Shown: positions 35,087 to 52,461 of the stretch, piece by piece
How positions within the stretch are numbered: the first letter of the stretch is position 1
How the letters are laid out: each line of letters starts with the position of its first letter
From: Amoebidium appalachense
Taxonomy: Eukaryota; Ichthyosporea
Length of the DNA stretch: 64,000 bases
Assembly (NCBI GenBank): GCA_963693365.1
Contig: CAVNZM010000001.1
Coordinates: 4,464,001-4,528,000 of the forward strand
Reading direction: 5' to 3'
The notes under the pieces: model-generated
What the model saw: the letters and a program-made list of their open reading frames with translations, nothing else
What the model was told of the DNA's origin: nothing
Database searches by the model: none
Translations under genes and position numbers: made by a program

Positions 35087-35444
35087 CTCCCTCCCCCTCC
35101 TCCTCTCCCACACGCACATGTACACACACACACACACCATACAAACACACACTCCGGGATACTGATTCCTTGGGGCCCTATCCTCTCGAGCGCCTAGCTG
35201 GCTGCAGCTCCAGATGTCAGTATGATGTGGCAAGCAGACAGATGCAGGGAGAGTAGTCACTCTGAGTGCTGTCTCAGGGTCCTGCGGCCTCGTATTTTTC
35301 TTTTTTTTTTAAAAAAATTTGTTGCCACAGGCGACATAAAGCGTAGTAGGGCCCAGCCACTTACGTAAGCCAGCGGGTACAAAGCCTTGGAGACTACATG
35401 GAGAGGGCAGTTTATATACCCGCTGACTTGATAATCAGCTGCAG
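34380..35444. other. Intergenic region upstream of the LINE
   Basis: Poly-G tracts at about 34793-34905 and a poly-C tract at about 35056. The last 100 bp hold a 9-bp inverted repeat (CAGCGGGTA / TACCCGCTG) and then a small hairpin (GCTGA...TCAGC) leading into CAGCTGCAGCATAACG, which also occurs near 10720. No gene is supported. Confidence 0.5.
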
Positions 35445-35453
35445 CATAACGAT
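35445..35453 (+). repeat. 5' target-site duplication of the LINE
   Basis: CATAACGAT occurs here and exactly again at 40411-40419, bracketing the element. Confidence 0.75.
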
Positions 35454-35480
35454 CGGTGGTTTAGTGGTATAATTCTCGCC
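35454..35480 (+). promoter_or_regulatory. tRNA-Gly 5'-half-like sequence at the LINE 5' end
   Basis: The first 27 bases match, with two mismatches over the last 26, the 5' half of eukaryotic tRNA-Gly(GCC), including the A-box region TGGTTTAGTGG and the anticodon-stem strand ATTCTCGCC. The match stops where the anticodon loop would begin. There is no 3' half, so this is not a tRNA gene. It could act as a Pol III A box or be a tRNA half captured during reverse transcription. Confidence 0.6.
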
Positions 35481-35482
35481 CC

Positions 35483-35563
35483 ATCGATTCAGTCGCACAC
35501 ATCGATTCAGTCGCACACATCGATTCAGTCGCACACATCGATTCAGTCGCACACATCGATTCA
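35483..35563 (+). repeat. 18-bp tandem repeat, 4.5 copies, in the LINE 5' UTR
   Basis: Unit ATCGATTCAGTCGCACAC repeated four times, plus a fifth partial copy. Each unit holds TCGATTC, the core of a Pol III B box. Tandem 5' UTR repeats often serve as LINE promoters. Confidence 0.85.
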
Positions 35564-35668
35564 AATGTCGCTTTTTATTATCTGCTAATAAATAGTATCC
35601 TTCGCGCATCCACCCCTAAACCGGGCCATCCGTGGCCCTAAGGGCCGGGGAACACCCCCATCCATGTC

Positions 35669-36853
35669 ATGGCACATGCCTATAATCGTTTCAGAACCTC
35701 TTTCAAAGTTCCATCTACACCCATCACACATGTGCGACCATTAAAACGTCCAGCAGATACACCTACCACAGATGCACAACCAGAAAAACATCGCCTTAGA
35801 CTAAGCGCAACACCTATTTACAATACACTACCCATTCAGAATAACACCACACCACTCCGTAGAAACACAATAACAACCATGCCGAAACTTTCGGTTGATA
35901 CAGTACTGGCAGAACTTGCCCTCGTTAAGAAACAGCTAAATGAGCTGTTACCACTCAAGAACATGATAGAAAAACTCCAAACAGAAAATACCCAACTCAA
36001 GCTCACCATTGATTCACTCACAGCCCAGCTAAACATTAGTGGATCGCAAAACCCCAAAACTCATGAGCAAACATCTCGCGACGGAGACATTTCCACCCCA
36101 ACACAAAACAACACAGGACCGGAAGCACAGCTCCCGGCAGAGTTCCTAGAATATGCGAACTCTCGTAAAACACCCGAGCTCCGCCAAATTGCCAAGGAAA
36201 CATATGCCAGCATTCTTGCAGGCAACGAGTACCGCCGCAACTCCCCTCCCAAACCGCCGGCTAAGGGGAACACCCAAGCAAACGGTAACATCAACATCCC
36301 ACCCAAATACGAGAGGGTGTATTTCAAAGTCAAGCACGGCAGACGCCCACACAGGGCCATGTGGTCCATCTTCAAGGCTCTCGGCTTCCGGTGCTCTCGC
36401 ATCCTTTGTCTGTCCTTCATTGGATACGATGTGCTGGAAGTAGCAGTACGGGGCGACTATAACCGTGCGTTCATCCGTGACGCGACAAAGGGGTGTGGAA
36501 GCTTCTTCACCCACCTCCCAAGCTACGACCCATGCGCGCCGGAAAACATTCAGAAAGCAGACAAAGAACGTAAAGTGTCTGCTAAGAATGCGTGCGCCAC
36601 ACGTTGTCGTGTACGCATCAGCAAGGCAAAAGAGTTCCTCGCAAAGTTGGAAAACGATGCTACGAGCGTGATAGACACGGACACGAAGGAACCAATGTTT
36701 TCTGGTGAGAAACTGCTCGAGCGCAAACGCCGATGCGAGATGGAAATCGAGCTCTTCTGCGAACTGTTCGCGCTGGCGGAAGGTCGTGCATACGACCCCG
36801 TAAGCGACAAGTGGGAACCAACCCCACAGGTGTCGGACCAAACCGATGCCTAA
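35669..36853 (+). CDS. LINE ORF1 protein (nucleic-acid-binding type)
   Basis: 394 residues. The N-terminal ~70 are basic and Thr/Pro-rich. A leucine-heptad coiled coil follows at about 75-120 (LALVKKQLNELLPLKNMIEK and on), then a linker, then a compact basic domain (KVKHGRRPHRAMWSIFKALG) that probably binds RNA. The C-terminal half is rich in charged helices. ORF1 proteins coat the element RNA. I see no CCHC zinc knuckle. The stop TAA overlaps the ORF2 start in ATGCCTAA. Confidence 0.8.
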   Translation: MAHAYNRFRTSFKVPSTPITHVRPLKRPADTPTTDAQPEKHRLRLSATPIYNTLPIQNNTTPLRRNTITTMPKLSVDTVLAELALVKKQLNELLPLKNMIEKLQTENTQLKLTIDSLTAQLNISGSQNPKTHEQTSRDGDISTPTQNNTGPEAQLPAEFLEYANSRKTPELRQIAKETYASILAGNEYRRNSPPKPPAKGNTQANGNINIPPKYERVYFKVKHGRRPHRAMWSIFKALGFRCSRILCLSFIGYDVLEVAVRGDYNRAFIRDATKGCGSFFTHLPSYDPCAPENIQKADKERKVSAKNACATRCRVRISKAKEFLAKLENDATSVIDTDTKEPMFSGEKLLERKRRCEMEIELFCELFALAEGRAYDPVSDKWEPTPQVSDQTDA

Positions 36854-39800
36854 TTTATCCTTCTTCTTCTGGAATGCTCGGACACTGGGCCCCCAAAAGG
36901 GCCTCCCCCCCGGGACACTCGACGATAAAATCAGCTACATACAACAACAGACAAACAACCACACGTTTACAGTGATTTGCGAAACACAGTTTAAAAACCA
37001 CAACAAATTCAACTCTACATTGGTCGACACATCCACACACCCCGGTTACGCGAAAAACCGCGGCATTATTGTACTTGCCACACCACACGTGAGAGTGAAG
37101 TGCAAACCGGTAGCAAAAACGGAATTCTCGGTTTCTATAGAGTTTCTTTCTAATGTTTTTACTTTTGTATATTACCCACCATCTATGTCGGTTGTCGAAT
37201 TGACTCACGAGTTGTCACAGTTACCAATGTCCACTGTTATTTTAGGTGATTTTAACACGCGACTCCACCACACAGACACACTGCAAGTGAGTGTCGGGTA
37301 CCCATCTAAGCCCCCGGAGCGTGCTATCCCTTTAGCAAGGTATGTCCAAAGTCACACTTTGCGGTTCCCTCAAATATCCCATGCCCACAACACCGACTGG
37401 GGAGTGGCCTTTTGGCCATCAACCATGTCAAAACTCTCTCTCCCTCCTAACCTCTCTAGGTCATCTGACCACTCTCCTATCCTTTTCCTACCTAAGATCT
37501 CCCTTGATCTGCTCCCCCCTCCTCCTCCCACCTTTCGCCTCCGTCTATCCCAGCTTAAGTCACAGTGGGGTAGAGTTGATGTATGTGTATGCTATGCTAC
37601 GAAACACCCTATATATATGCGCCTATTAGAATCTGCACAAGCCAGGCCAGATTCACATCTCGTACTAGATACATGCACTAACTTTATTGTTGATGATTTG
37701 ATAGATCTCGGTGATTATGCTGGCGGTGGTAGGAAGGAATATCCCGATGCTCTCTTGTTACCAAACACCACTCCCGCTAGACTAGGTGAACCCCTGTCTC
37801 AAAAGGAAAGCTTGCGCCGGCTTGCTAGTATGAATCGATTTGGCCCCCCTGCTCGTATTATTGGTGATACCACTGGAGACCCCCTCATAGACTCTGATAA
37901 GTATTTCTCGGAACTGTTTAAAGATAGGACCCCCGCTCAGAAACCTATTGTGTGGCCTGTAGACCCATCTATCCCCATAGAATCGATCCTCCCCTTTTTC
38001 AGCCCCGATGCCATATGGTCTGTGATATCTAGTTATAGCTCTAGTAAGTCTTGTGGACCTGATGGACTCCCTGCTGGGTTTCTTAAAATCCTTGTTCCCT
38101 CCTACCCACAAAAGGAAAGTGATCGTGCTATTAAACCTGATCTTACTATCATGTTAAGCTCTCTCTTTTCTTGGTGTGTTAAATGTGGACATGTCCCGTC
38201 ATCTTGGTTAGATACCTTAGTGATCCCCATAGTTAAGAAGGACTCTGAGGGCCCCATATCATCCTTTCGCCCCATTACACTAACCCAGGTTGTTCGTAGA
38301 TTCTTTGAAGCTTGCTTACTTAGGTTATTTGCACACCACCCTAGGTTTCAATCTATTCTTCACATACACCCATGCCAATCCGCTTTTCGTAAAAACAATT
38401 CATGTTATGTTCAAATAATGGCACTGCACGATTCTATGCAAGTTGGTGCACAATATGTTGGCTTTATTGATTGGAAAACTGCTTACGATTCTGTCTCCCC
38501 TGGTCTCCTATGGGAAAAGCTTGCTGCACGGGGTGTACCACACTGCATTGGTGTTCTGTTAGAAGCACTCTTGTCTCAAACCTATGGTAGAGCTGTGGTT
38601 AATGGGCATCTTTCATATGGTTTTGCTCGTACTAGAGGTCTCTTGCAGGGTTCATTGCTTAGCCCCTTTTTGTTTAACCTATTTATAGATGATTTGGCTG
38701 TCAAGATTTACGCCGAAAACGATGACCCTATTAATAACTTTCCGCCTGCACTTCTCTATGCTGATGATCTGTCCCTCCTTGCCCGTACCCCTAGACGCCT
38801 GCAAAGATTGTTCGATGTAGTGTCAGAGTGGTGCAAGGCAAACCTTATGATCCTTAACATAGACAAATGTGGTGTTCTTGTACCTGATATAGCTAACAAT
38901 TTACACACATTTACATTATCATCTAAACCTGTACCTATAGTTCCAGAATACAAATATCTTGGTGTTCCGGTTGATTCTGTTGGTGTTATGTTTCCCCATA
39001 TGGTCGAAAAGAGGGTAGAGTTGGCTCGTAAGCGGTTAGCTTTCTTCTCGGCTAATATTTTTAAAGACACACCCCTCCATCCTTCTATTAGACTTACACT
39101 TATTCGCACTTTTGTCTTCCCGGCATGTGAATATGGTTTACCCCTTCTCGCCGCTTGGATCAAGAAAGAGAGAACTAGAGCGCTTAAACCCTTGGCAAAT
39201 TTCCTTGAAGCAGAAGTTGCCTCCTTTCTATCTAACAACTGTTGTAAACCTGGGCCTGTAACGCTCTCGATATATGGTCTGGTCCCAATAGCTGCTAGAG
39301 TATCCTATCTCGCGCTGAAATTCAATAAGCACATAAGCCGCTTAAAGAAGTATTTGCCCTCCCACCCTCTCTTCTCTATCCGACCTGTCCCCTCCTCACC
39401 TCCCCCCTCTTTCCTCCCCTCTCTCTCCCCTTCTCCCCTGGGCACAAATACAAATAAACCCCGCAATAGTGTGTGTGTGACTTTGGACTGCCACTTACTT
39501 ATTAAACATGTACACAATCACAAGATAATCACGCAATATAACAAATGGAAAAAGATACCACACGACACTAGACCCGATGAAAGCATACACCTTGAAAAAC
39601 TAAGCCTTATGTCTCGTTTTATATATACTGACCGCCTCAACCATATTGCCAAATATGGCACTCGCAAGTGTATAACACCTAAATACATATTACCTTCCTG
39701 TAGAACTGGTCTTTCTCTAGCTGATGGTATTATTGATCAATTACCACGCTTTTACTGTACACGTGCTATACAGTGGAGATCTAATAAGTATAAGGTGGCA

Positions 39801-40039
39801 TCATTTGCATGCCCAAACAACACACACACACACCAGTTTAACCGGTCATGTATCGCCAAATGTAGTTTGATAGACCACATAATACCGCAACACACACACG
39901 TCACATTCACAACAGACACCCAGAAAGATAGCCTACCTGTAAATTACAACATCCTTGATTTTATACTAAACACGCGTAACTACGACCTGTTTATTAGATG
40001 TATTGATTGGCTTGAGAAACACATCACTACAAAATTATA

Positions 40040-40040
<1 letters not shown>
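36846..40040 (+). CDS. LINE ORF2: endonuclease and reverse transcriptase
   Basis: 1064 residues, uninterrupted. N-terminal endonuclease/exonuclease/phosphatase fold: FFFWNART, CETQF, VILGDFNTR, SDHSPILFLP. Reverse transcriptase motifs in order: KSCGPDGLPAGFL, SSFRPITLTQVV, QSAFRKNNS, FIDWKTAYDSVSP (motif A), GLLQGSLLSPFLFNLFIDD, LLYADDLSLLA (catalytic YADD), LGVPV. The C-terminus has Cys/His-spaced residues (FACPNNTHTH...CIAKC) but no clear RNase H. Translation probably restarts or is coupled at the 8-base overlap with ORF1. The 3' end of the gene (from about 39797) is duplicated at 62528-62286 on the opposite strand. Confidence 0.92.
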
Positions 40041-40115
<75 letters not shown>

Positions 40116-40168
40116 CCAGCTGATACCGAGTGTCCCGAGGGAAGCCCCTTTAAAAAAAATTAAAATTA

Positions 40169-40219
<51 letters not shown>

Positions 40220-40410
40220 GGGGAACCCCAACTAATTGATTTCTCCTTGTAGTCTTTATGGTGTCTCGTAGAGAAAGTAAACCCTGATATATAGTCACCA
40301 CCCGACATCTATGTACGTGATCATGATATACCGCTGAGGGGATATTCCGAGCAAAACCCCCCCCATACCTGAGACTGGTTCTCTTTGCCTCGAGTAAACA
40401 GCGTAAACCC
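40041..40410 (+). other. LINE 3' UTR with internal (CA)n and A-run
   Basis: (CA)n follows the ORF2 stop directly. Then come about 35 bp, an A-rich run (40168-40218), and a unique tail of about 190 bp. The tail is present in both copies, so the A-run is internal and not the element end. Confidence 0.8.
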
Positions 40411-40419
40411 CATAACGAT
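40411..40419 (+). repeat. 3' target-site duplication of the LINE
   Basis: Exact repeat of CATAACGAT from 35445-35453. Confidence 0.75.
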
Positions 40420-40862
40420 ATCCGATCATCATACACCGAAACGAACTTCCGACGAAGTGAATATAGACGAAGGCAAAGTGTGCTCAGGTCATGATTATCA
40501 AAACCTCCGTCAGGAAGCAACCACCAGCGCCCTTTATTATTCTTTTTCCACTCCATTCATATTCTTTTACACTCTGGCTATTAGGACAACCCACTTCTGT
40601 TTATATACATGACACGTATGTACACTGTTCCGAAGACCAACCCGGCGTAACTATACATTCGATAAGCGGTATAATGGTAGGGATGATGAGCCCTTTAAAT
40701 AATCGTATTTAAGGGGATATCCTAGAATAATACGAGATAATAATACGGTATTAGTCGATGCGGGATGGGCTGCCCCCCGTGAAAGCTCAGTAGATAGTTT
40801 TTCTATTTTCAGCCGAAACGTTAAAGCTTGCTCATCAACATTCCCGCCACAAGATTTCTCCC

Positions 40863-48263
<7,401 letters not shown>

Positions 48264-49644
48264 ATTTTGGATGAAATAGGGCCAATTGAGCACTGAAGTA
48301 CCGGCGCACTCGAACACTATTCAGTGTTTACGACGTGGAAACCCCGAATTAAAAACAGCTGCAGGGGGTCGAACGGGTATACAGAACGCAGATCCAGATT
48401 GTACTACCTCAAACCTTTTTTGAAAATTCATACGGATCTAAGTAGTGCCTATTTGACCTTCCTCTTCATATGGATCTATAAACCGAGACACAAACTACTA
48501 ACGTGTTTGGGTCGTAAGACAATACACAGTTCACATAGATCCTTGATTGACTGAAGTATTGTACTGTTCGCAGCTGCTCGCGCTTTCTCTCACACACATG
48601 CGCACCCACAAGCTCTTTTTTTTTTTTTTCTGCCCTACCGTAGTAAACAATACTTCCCCAATCCCCCGGCTCCTCTTTCTGACCTTTTCAAACACAGCAC
48701 CAGTTTTTTTCCCGAGTTTTTTTCAATCAACCTTGTATGACAGTCGGACGACTTTGCATATGATTGGTTGAAAATGCATCATGACGTCACTGCTCACCTT
48801 TCAAGCCTTGGAAAGACAAGCTGCTTTTCTTAGCACAGCCAGTACATCGCTCACAGCCCTCACTGCACAGAAGTTCGTGCTTGCTTCGAACTTTATGCTT
48901 TACATATATGTCTTATACCGCACTTGTATATATTTTGCTACACATACCCTTACGGAATATATGCTGCACCTGCACCTATCATTGGTACGCACGCGTCAGT
49001 GCGGCGCCACTGTTGCCACTGTCAGCGGGGCCATGGCCATATATGGGCCCCTAGACCACCGGATCGTCACGCTGCAGCTACATATGTGCTCGGAGTCGCA
49101 CACTCACACGCAGACATGCAAATAGCATGAAATAGAAACACAGATACCCGCAATGGCGGGGGTAAATTGGATAAATATTGTTGCTTTTGTTTGTTTACTT
49201 GTACGGCGAAAGCAAGCGCTACCTGCAGCAAGAGTGTGCAAGTGACCAGCCTCATAATGGACAGATCTGGAGTGGCATGCGGATCTGCATTCTTTTCAAT
49301 TCGAATTGCTAAACCTGTTGTTAATTGGATGGATATGCAGCACGAATCTGTACATCTACCAATCATATACGCCTAAATGTTTCTTTCGCTGAGCCAGATG
49401 CGCTCTCCACCAACCGGATTGTTTTTTCAAACAGCCTGAGCCTCGCATATAAACCGGCCAACAACATGCACCACTCCAGCGACACGGTGAGTAGCCTAAA
49501 GCACCATTTTAGAACAGTAAACTTTACAAGTAGCTAAAAGGTTAACACCTTGAGTTACCGTGCATTTGAGGGCAGCTAATATTAGTTAGCTTCCAGAACG
49601 CGCGCACCAACTGTTGTATTTGGCTACCTTGACCTCTGCGCAAA
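48264..49644. other. Divergent intergenic region between the TLDc and acetate-transporter genes
   Basis: The two genes point away from each other, so this 1.4 kb probably holds both promoters. It has ordinary base composition and few repeats. No gene is supported; short frames show no family resemblance. Confidence 0.5.
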
Positions 49645-50442
49645 ATGGACATTACCTTTGATTGCACCGAAAAAGGCGCCCTGGCTAAGGGTGGAAGCAC
49701 CGGGGTTGATAGCTGTGCAAGCAGTAACAATGCATGCGCCAACGGTGTAACAGTTACAGTTGACCCGGCTCTGGTGGCTGCTGTTGTGAGCGCACTGCGC
49801 AACCAGAATGTCTACCAACCCCCAACCCCTGTGCGTGTGCACGACAACACCGCAGACGGAACAGCCTTTGGCCTCGTTTCCTTCGGCATGGCTGTGTTGA
49901 TGGTTGCATTTGCAAAGATGGGCATTATCGAGCCCGAATCATCTTCTCTTCTTACCTGCTGGGGGTTTTTCATCGGTGGGTTTGGCCAGTTCTCTTCCGG
50001 TCTCGTGGCACAAAAGCGGGGTGATTCGTTTGGTGCGTTGGCGTTTGTTCTGTTCGGGTGCTCGTGCATGGCACAGGGAGCATATGACGTATTGACGGCC
50101 AGCAAAGTCATCCCTGCTGCTGGTCCCATGGGCATTATGGCTAAGGCCTTCATCTGGATGGTATTTGCAATCATGCTCGGCACCCTCTCACTTCGCATTT
50201 CATGGTGGAACGTCGGTATTCTTTCGAACGTGACGTGCCTTTTCCTCACGGAGGCAATTGGGGCTGCTACAGGTATCAACGGATTTAACGTTGCCTCTGG
50301 TGTGTTTGCTCTTGGTGCTGGTCTTCTTGCATTCAGTGCGGGCTTCTTCCTCACGTTCAACAACATGTGGGGTCGTGAGGTGTTCAATTTGGGTTTTTAC
50401 AGGCCCGTCCCAACATCACTGTGTGCAGAAAAACAGTGCTAA
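49645..50442 (+). CDS. GPR1/FUN34/YaaH family acetate/succinate transporter
   Basis: 265 residues, intronless. The family moves acetate, succinate or ammonium-linked anions across the plasma or organelle membrane. A soluble N-terminus of about 65 residues precedes six hydrophobic helices: GTAFGLVSFGMAVLMVAFAK, CWGFFIGGFGQFSSGLVA, GALAFVLFGCSCMAQGAY, AKAFIWMVFAIMLGTLSL, GILSNVTCLFLTEAIGAA, and GVFALGAGLLAFSAGFF with the FNNMWGRE end. The charge pattern and length fit the family. The usual NPAPLGL motif before helix 1 appears here as NTADGTAFGL, so the asparagine and the GL are kept but the prolines are lost. Divergently oriented from the TLDc gene. Confidence 0.85.
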   Translation: MDITFDCTEKGALAKGGSTGVDSCASSNNACANGVTVTVDPALVAAVVSALRNQNVYQPPTPVRVHDNTADGTAFGLVSFGMAVLMVAFAKMGIIEPESSSLLTCWGFFIGGFGQFSSGLVAQKRGDSFGALAFVLFGCSCMAQGAYDVLTASKVIPAAGPMGIMAKAFIWMVFAIMLGTLSLRISWWNVGILSNVTCLFLTEAIGAATGINGFNVASGVFALGAGLLAFSAGFFLTFNNMWGREVFNLGFYRPVPTSLCAEKQC

Positions 50443-50773
50443 AAGCCGAAAATAAGGCCTGGCCAGGTGCAGCAGCTGCAGATGTAGGCGTAACTCAGTG
50501 TAAATTTTCTAGGATTTCGGTTAGTTTGTAATGGCAGCCTGTTCAAGAGGACACTTATGATACAGAGTTAAAAATTAAATTTAGGAACGGTTCTAGAGGC
50601 AGAGACAAAACGATCGCGAGTAACTTGGTTTAGATCTAGATGTCAAAAGGCACTGGTAACAGAGCATCATTTGTTGATAAAAAGTTCACAATAACCTGGA
50701 AAATGTGCTGAGAGCCTTGGGGGGAGAGAGCGGAAGGCTAGGGTACCAGTGGGGTGGGGGTGGGGTGTTGGGG

Positions 50774-50810
<37 letters not shown>

Positions 50811-52461
50811 GGAAGGGGGGGGGGGGGGGAAGGGGGGGGGGGGGGGGGGGGGGGGAGGTCATAAGCTTTCGAATTCCTCCAAATGTTTGGCACGGCAGCT
50901 GGTCTGAGTGCTCACGTCGTCGGTAACGTTTGATACAATTGGATGACAAACAAACCAGTTATATGGTTTTGCATTTTGAAGAGAGTGGTGTGTACAGTAT
51001 TGCACTTATGGGGGGGGGGGGGGGGGGGGGGAAGAAGAAGGTGGGGGGGGAGGGGGGGGGGGGGGGGGGGCAGGGGAGGGGAAGGAGTGGGGGGAGGGGT
51101 GGGGGGAGGTGGAGTGGGGTGCGCGTTTTTTTTTTTTTTTTGGGGGGGGGGGGGGGGGGGGAGGATTAAGGAGGGGGGGGGGGGGGGGGGGGGATCATAT
51201 GTACATAGGCTTTCTCTTAATGTGCAAGTCACCGTTAACTTTTTTTTTATTTTATCCCGTTTTGTTCCCGGAGGTACCCCTAGGGGCCCTCAGGGGGAAC
51301 TACCGTCTTCTACCCAGCACCGACAGGTCTCTAGCTAGGGTGCTACGATGCTATTAGCTAAAACTAACACACCTATAACAGTCCTAACTATATGTACACA
51401 CTTTGCCCAGGGTATCAACCCCAGCCACGCCGGTGGGTTGCAAGTCACCGTTAACGGTTAATAACGCATGACAAACAAAAACCAGCGTAGCATTTCTACA
51501 CGGACATACTATTTCCTGCACGGACAAAAGCTCCAAATACACGAGCATGAGTTGCATGGCCACACCAGGTACGTGCATTTGCACCCCAGAGGGCATACAC
51601 CTAGTAGTACCTATTATTCACACGCTAGGTGCACCATCCACTAAGCACATTCACGCGCATGTGAACACAAGCACCCATGCACACACACATTATGTACACT
51701 CATGCACACATGATGGCATACCCGTACACACTGAAGCAGGCTCTTACCCGTGAACGGTAAAGCCAATTATACCCACATCAATTGTACACGGACACGTGCA
51801 TGTGTTGCGCGTTGCCAAATGCGCACATGTGCACACTCAACTTTGCACGGTGATATCGATGCCGGCAGAGCTGCAGAGACACTGTGATGCATGCAAGCAA
51901 ACCCAGCCTGGCCATGTAAACAAATTAGTGTATCGACTCTACTATAATCCGGAAGAGGAGCCGAACGATCATCAAGTCAGAGTTAACAAGCAAAGTGAGT
52001 GAAAGGAATTTCAAGGCCGGAGAAAGGTGCGGAGCCACGGAACTTATGATAACTCGATCCGAACACTTTACCTGAATCAACATTTCCGATTCAAAAGGCA
52101 TTACATAGCAGCATATGGATCTACAGAGGAAAATTCCTCATTTGTTGCTGCGTAATAACCGTTTACAGGTATAACAACTGATAAAACCAATTTTCTATCA
52201 GCCCCGCCCTCGGAGTCTCCCCCCCCCCCCCCCCTTATTGTGCAGAGAAAAAAATGCTTGAAAAAAAACCCGACCCCCCCCCCCCCCCCCCCCCCCCCCC
52301 CACCCACCACCACCACCACCACCACCACCACCAGCCACCCACTCCGTGGGACCTCGATAAAGAATACCATATCTTCGAATGTATAATACCAAGTATATGC
52401 GACAGCATTGCTAAATCACATTCAAAACATAATCGATATTTAGTAAACTATCTTAAAGGCG
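50443..52461. other. Intergenic region with poly-G blocks
   Basis: Long G-runs at about 50776-50870 and 51011-51195 and a C-run at about 52275-52300 followed by (CCA)n. Between them the sequence is mixed, with no supported gene. Confidence 0.5.

Larger units (their letters stand above)
35454..40410 (+). mobile_element. Full-length two-ORF non-LTR retrotransposon (LINE)
   Basis: About 4.96 kb between 9-bp CATAACGAT duplications. Order: tRNA-Gly-like 5' end, 18-bp tandem repeats, ORF1 (35669-36853), ORF2 with endonuclease and reverse transcriptase (36846-40040), (CA)n, an internal A-run, then about 190 bp of unique tail ending GCGTAAACCC. The 3' boundary is confirmed by the truncated copy at 61943-62528, which ends at the same point. 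Both ORFs are open throughout, so the copy looks recent and could be active. Replicates by nicking target DNA and priming reverse transcription there. Confidence 0.9.

Noticed and set aside
35444-35520. A tRNA gene at the LINE 5' end.
   Set aside because: Only the 5' half is present, followed by tandem repeats. There is no anticodon loop, T-arm or acceptor strand.
35483-35563. CRISPR-like array.
   Set aside because: The 18-bp units are back to back without spacers, in a eukaryotic retrotransposon leader.
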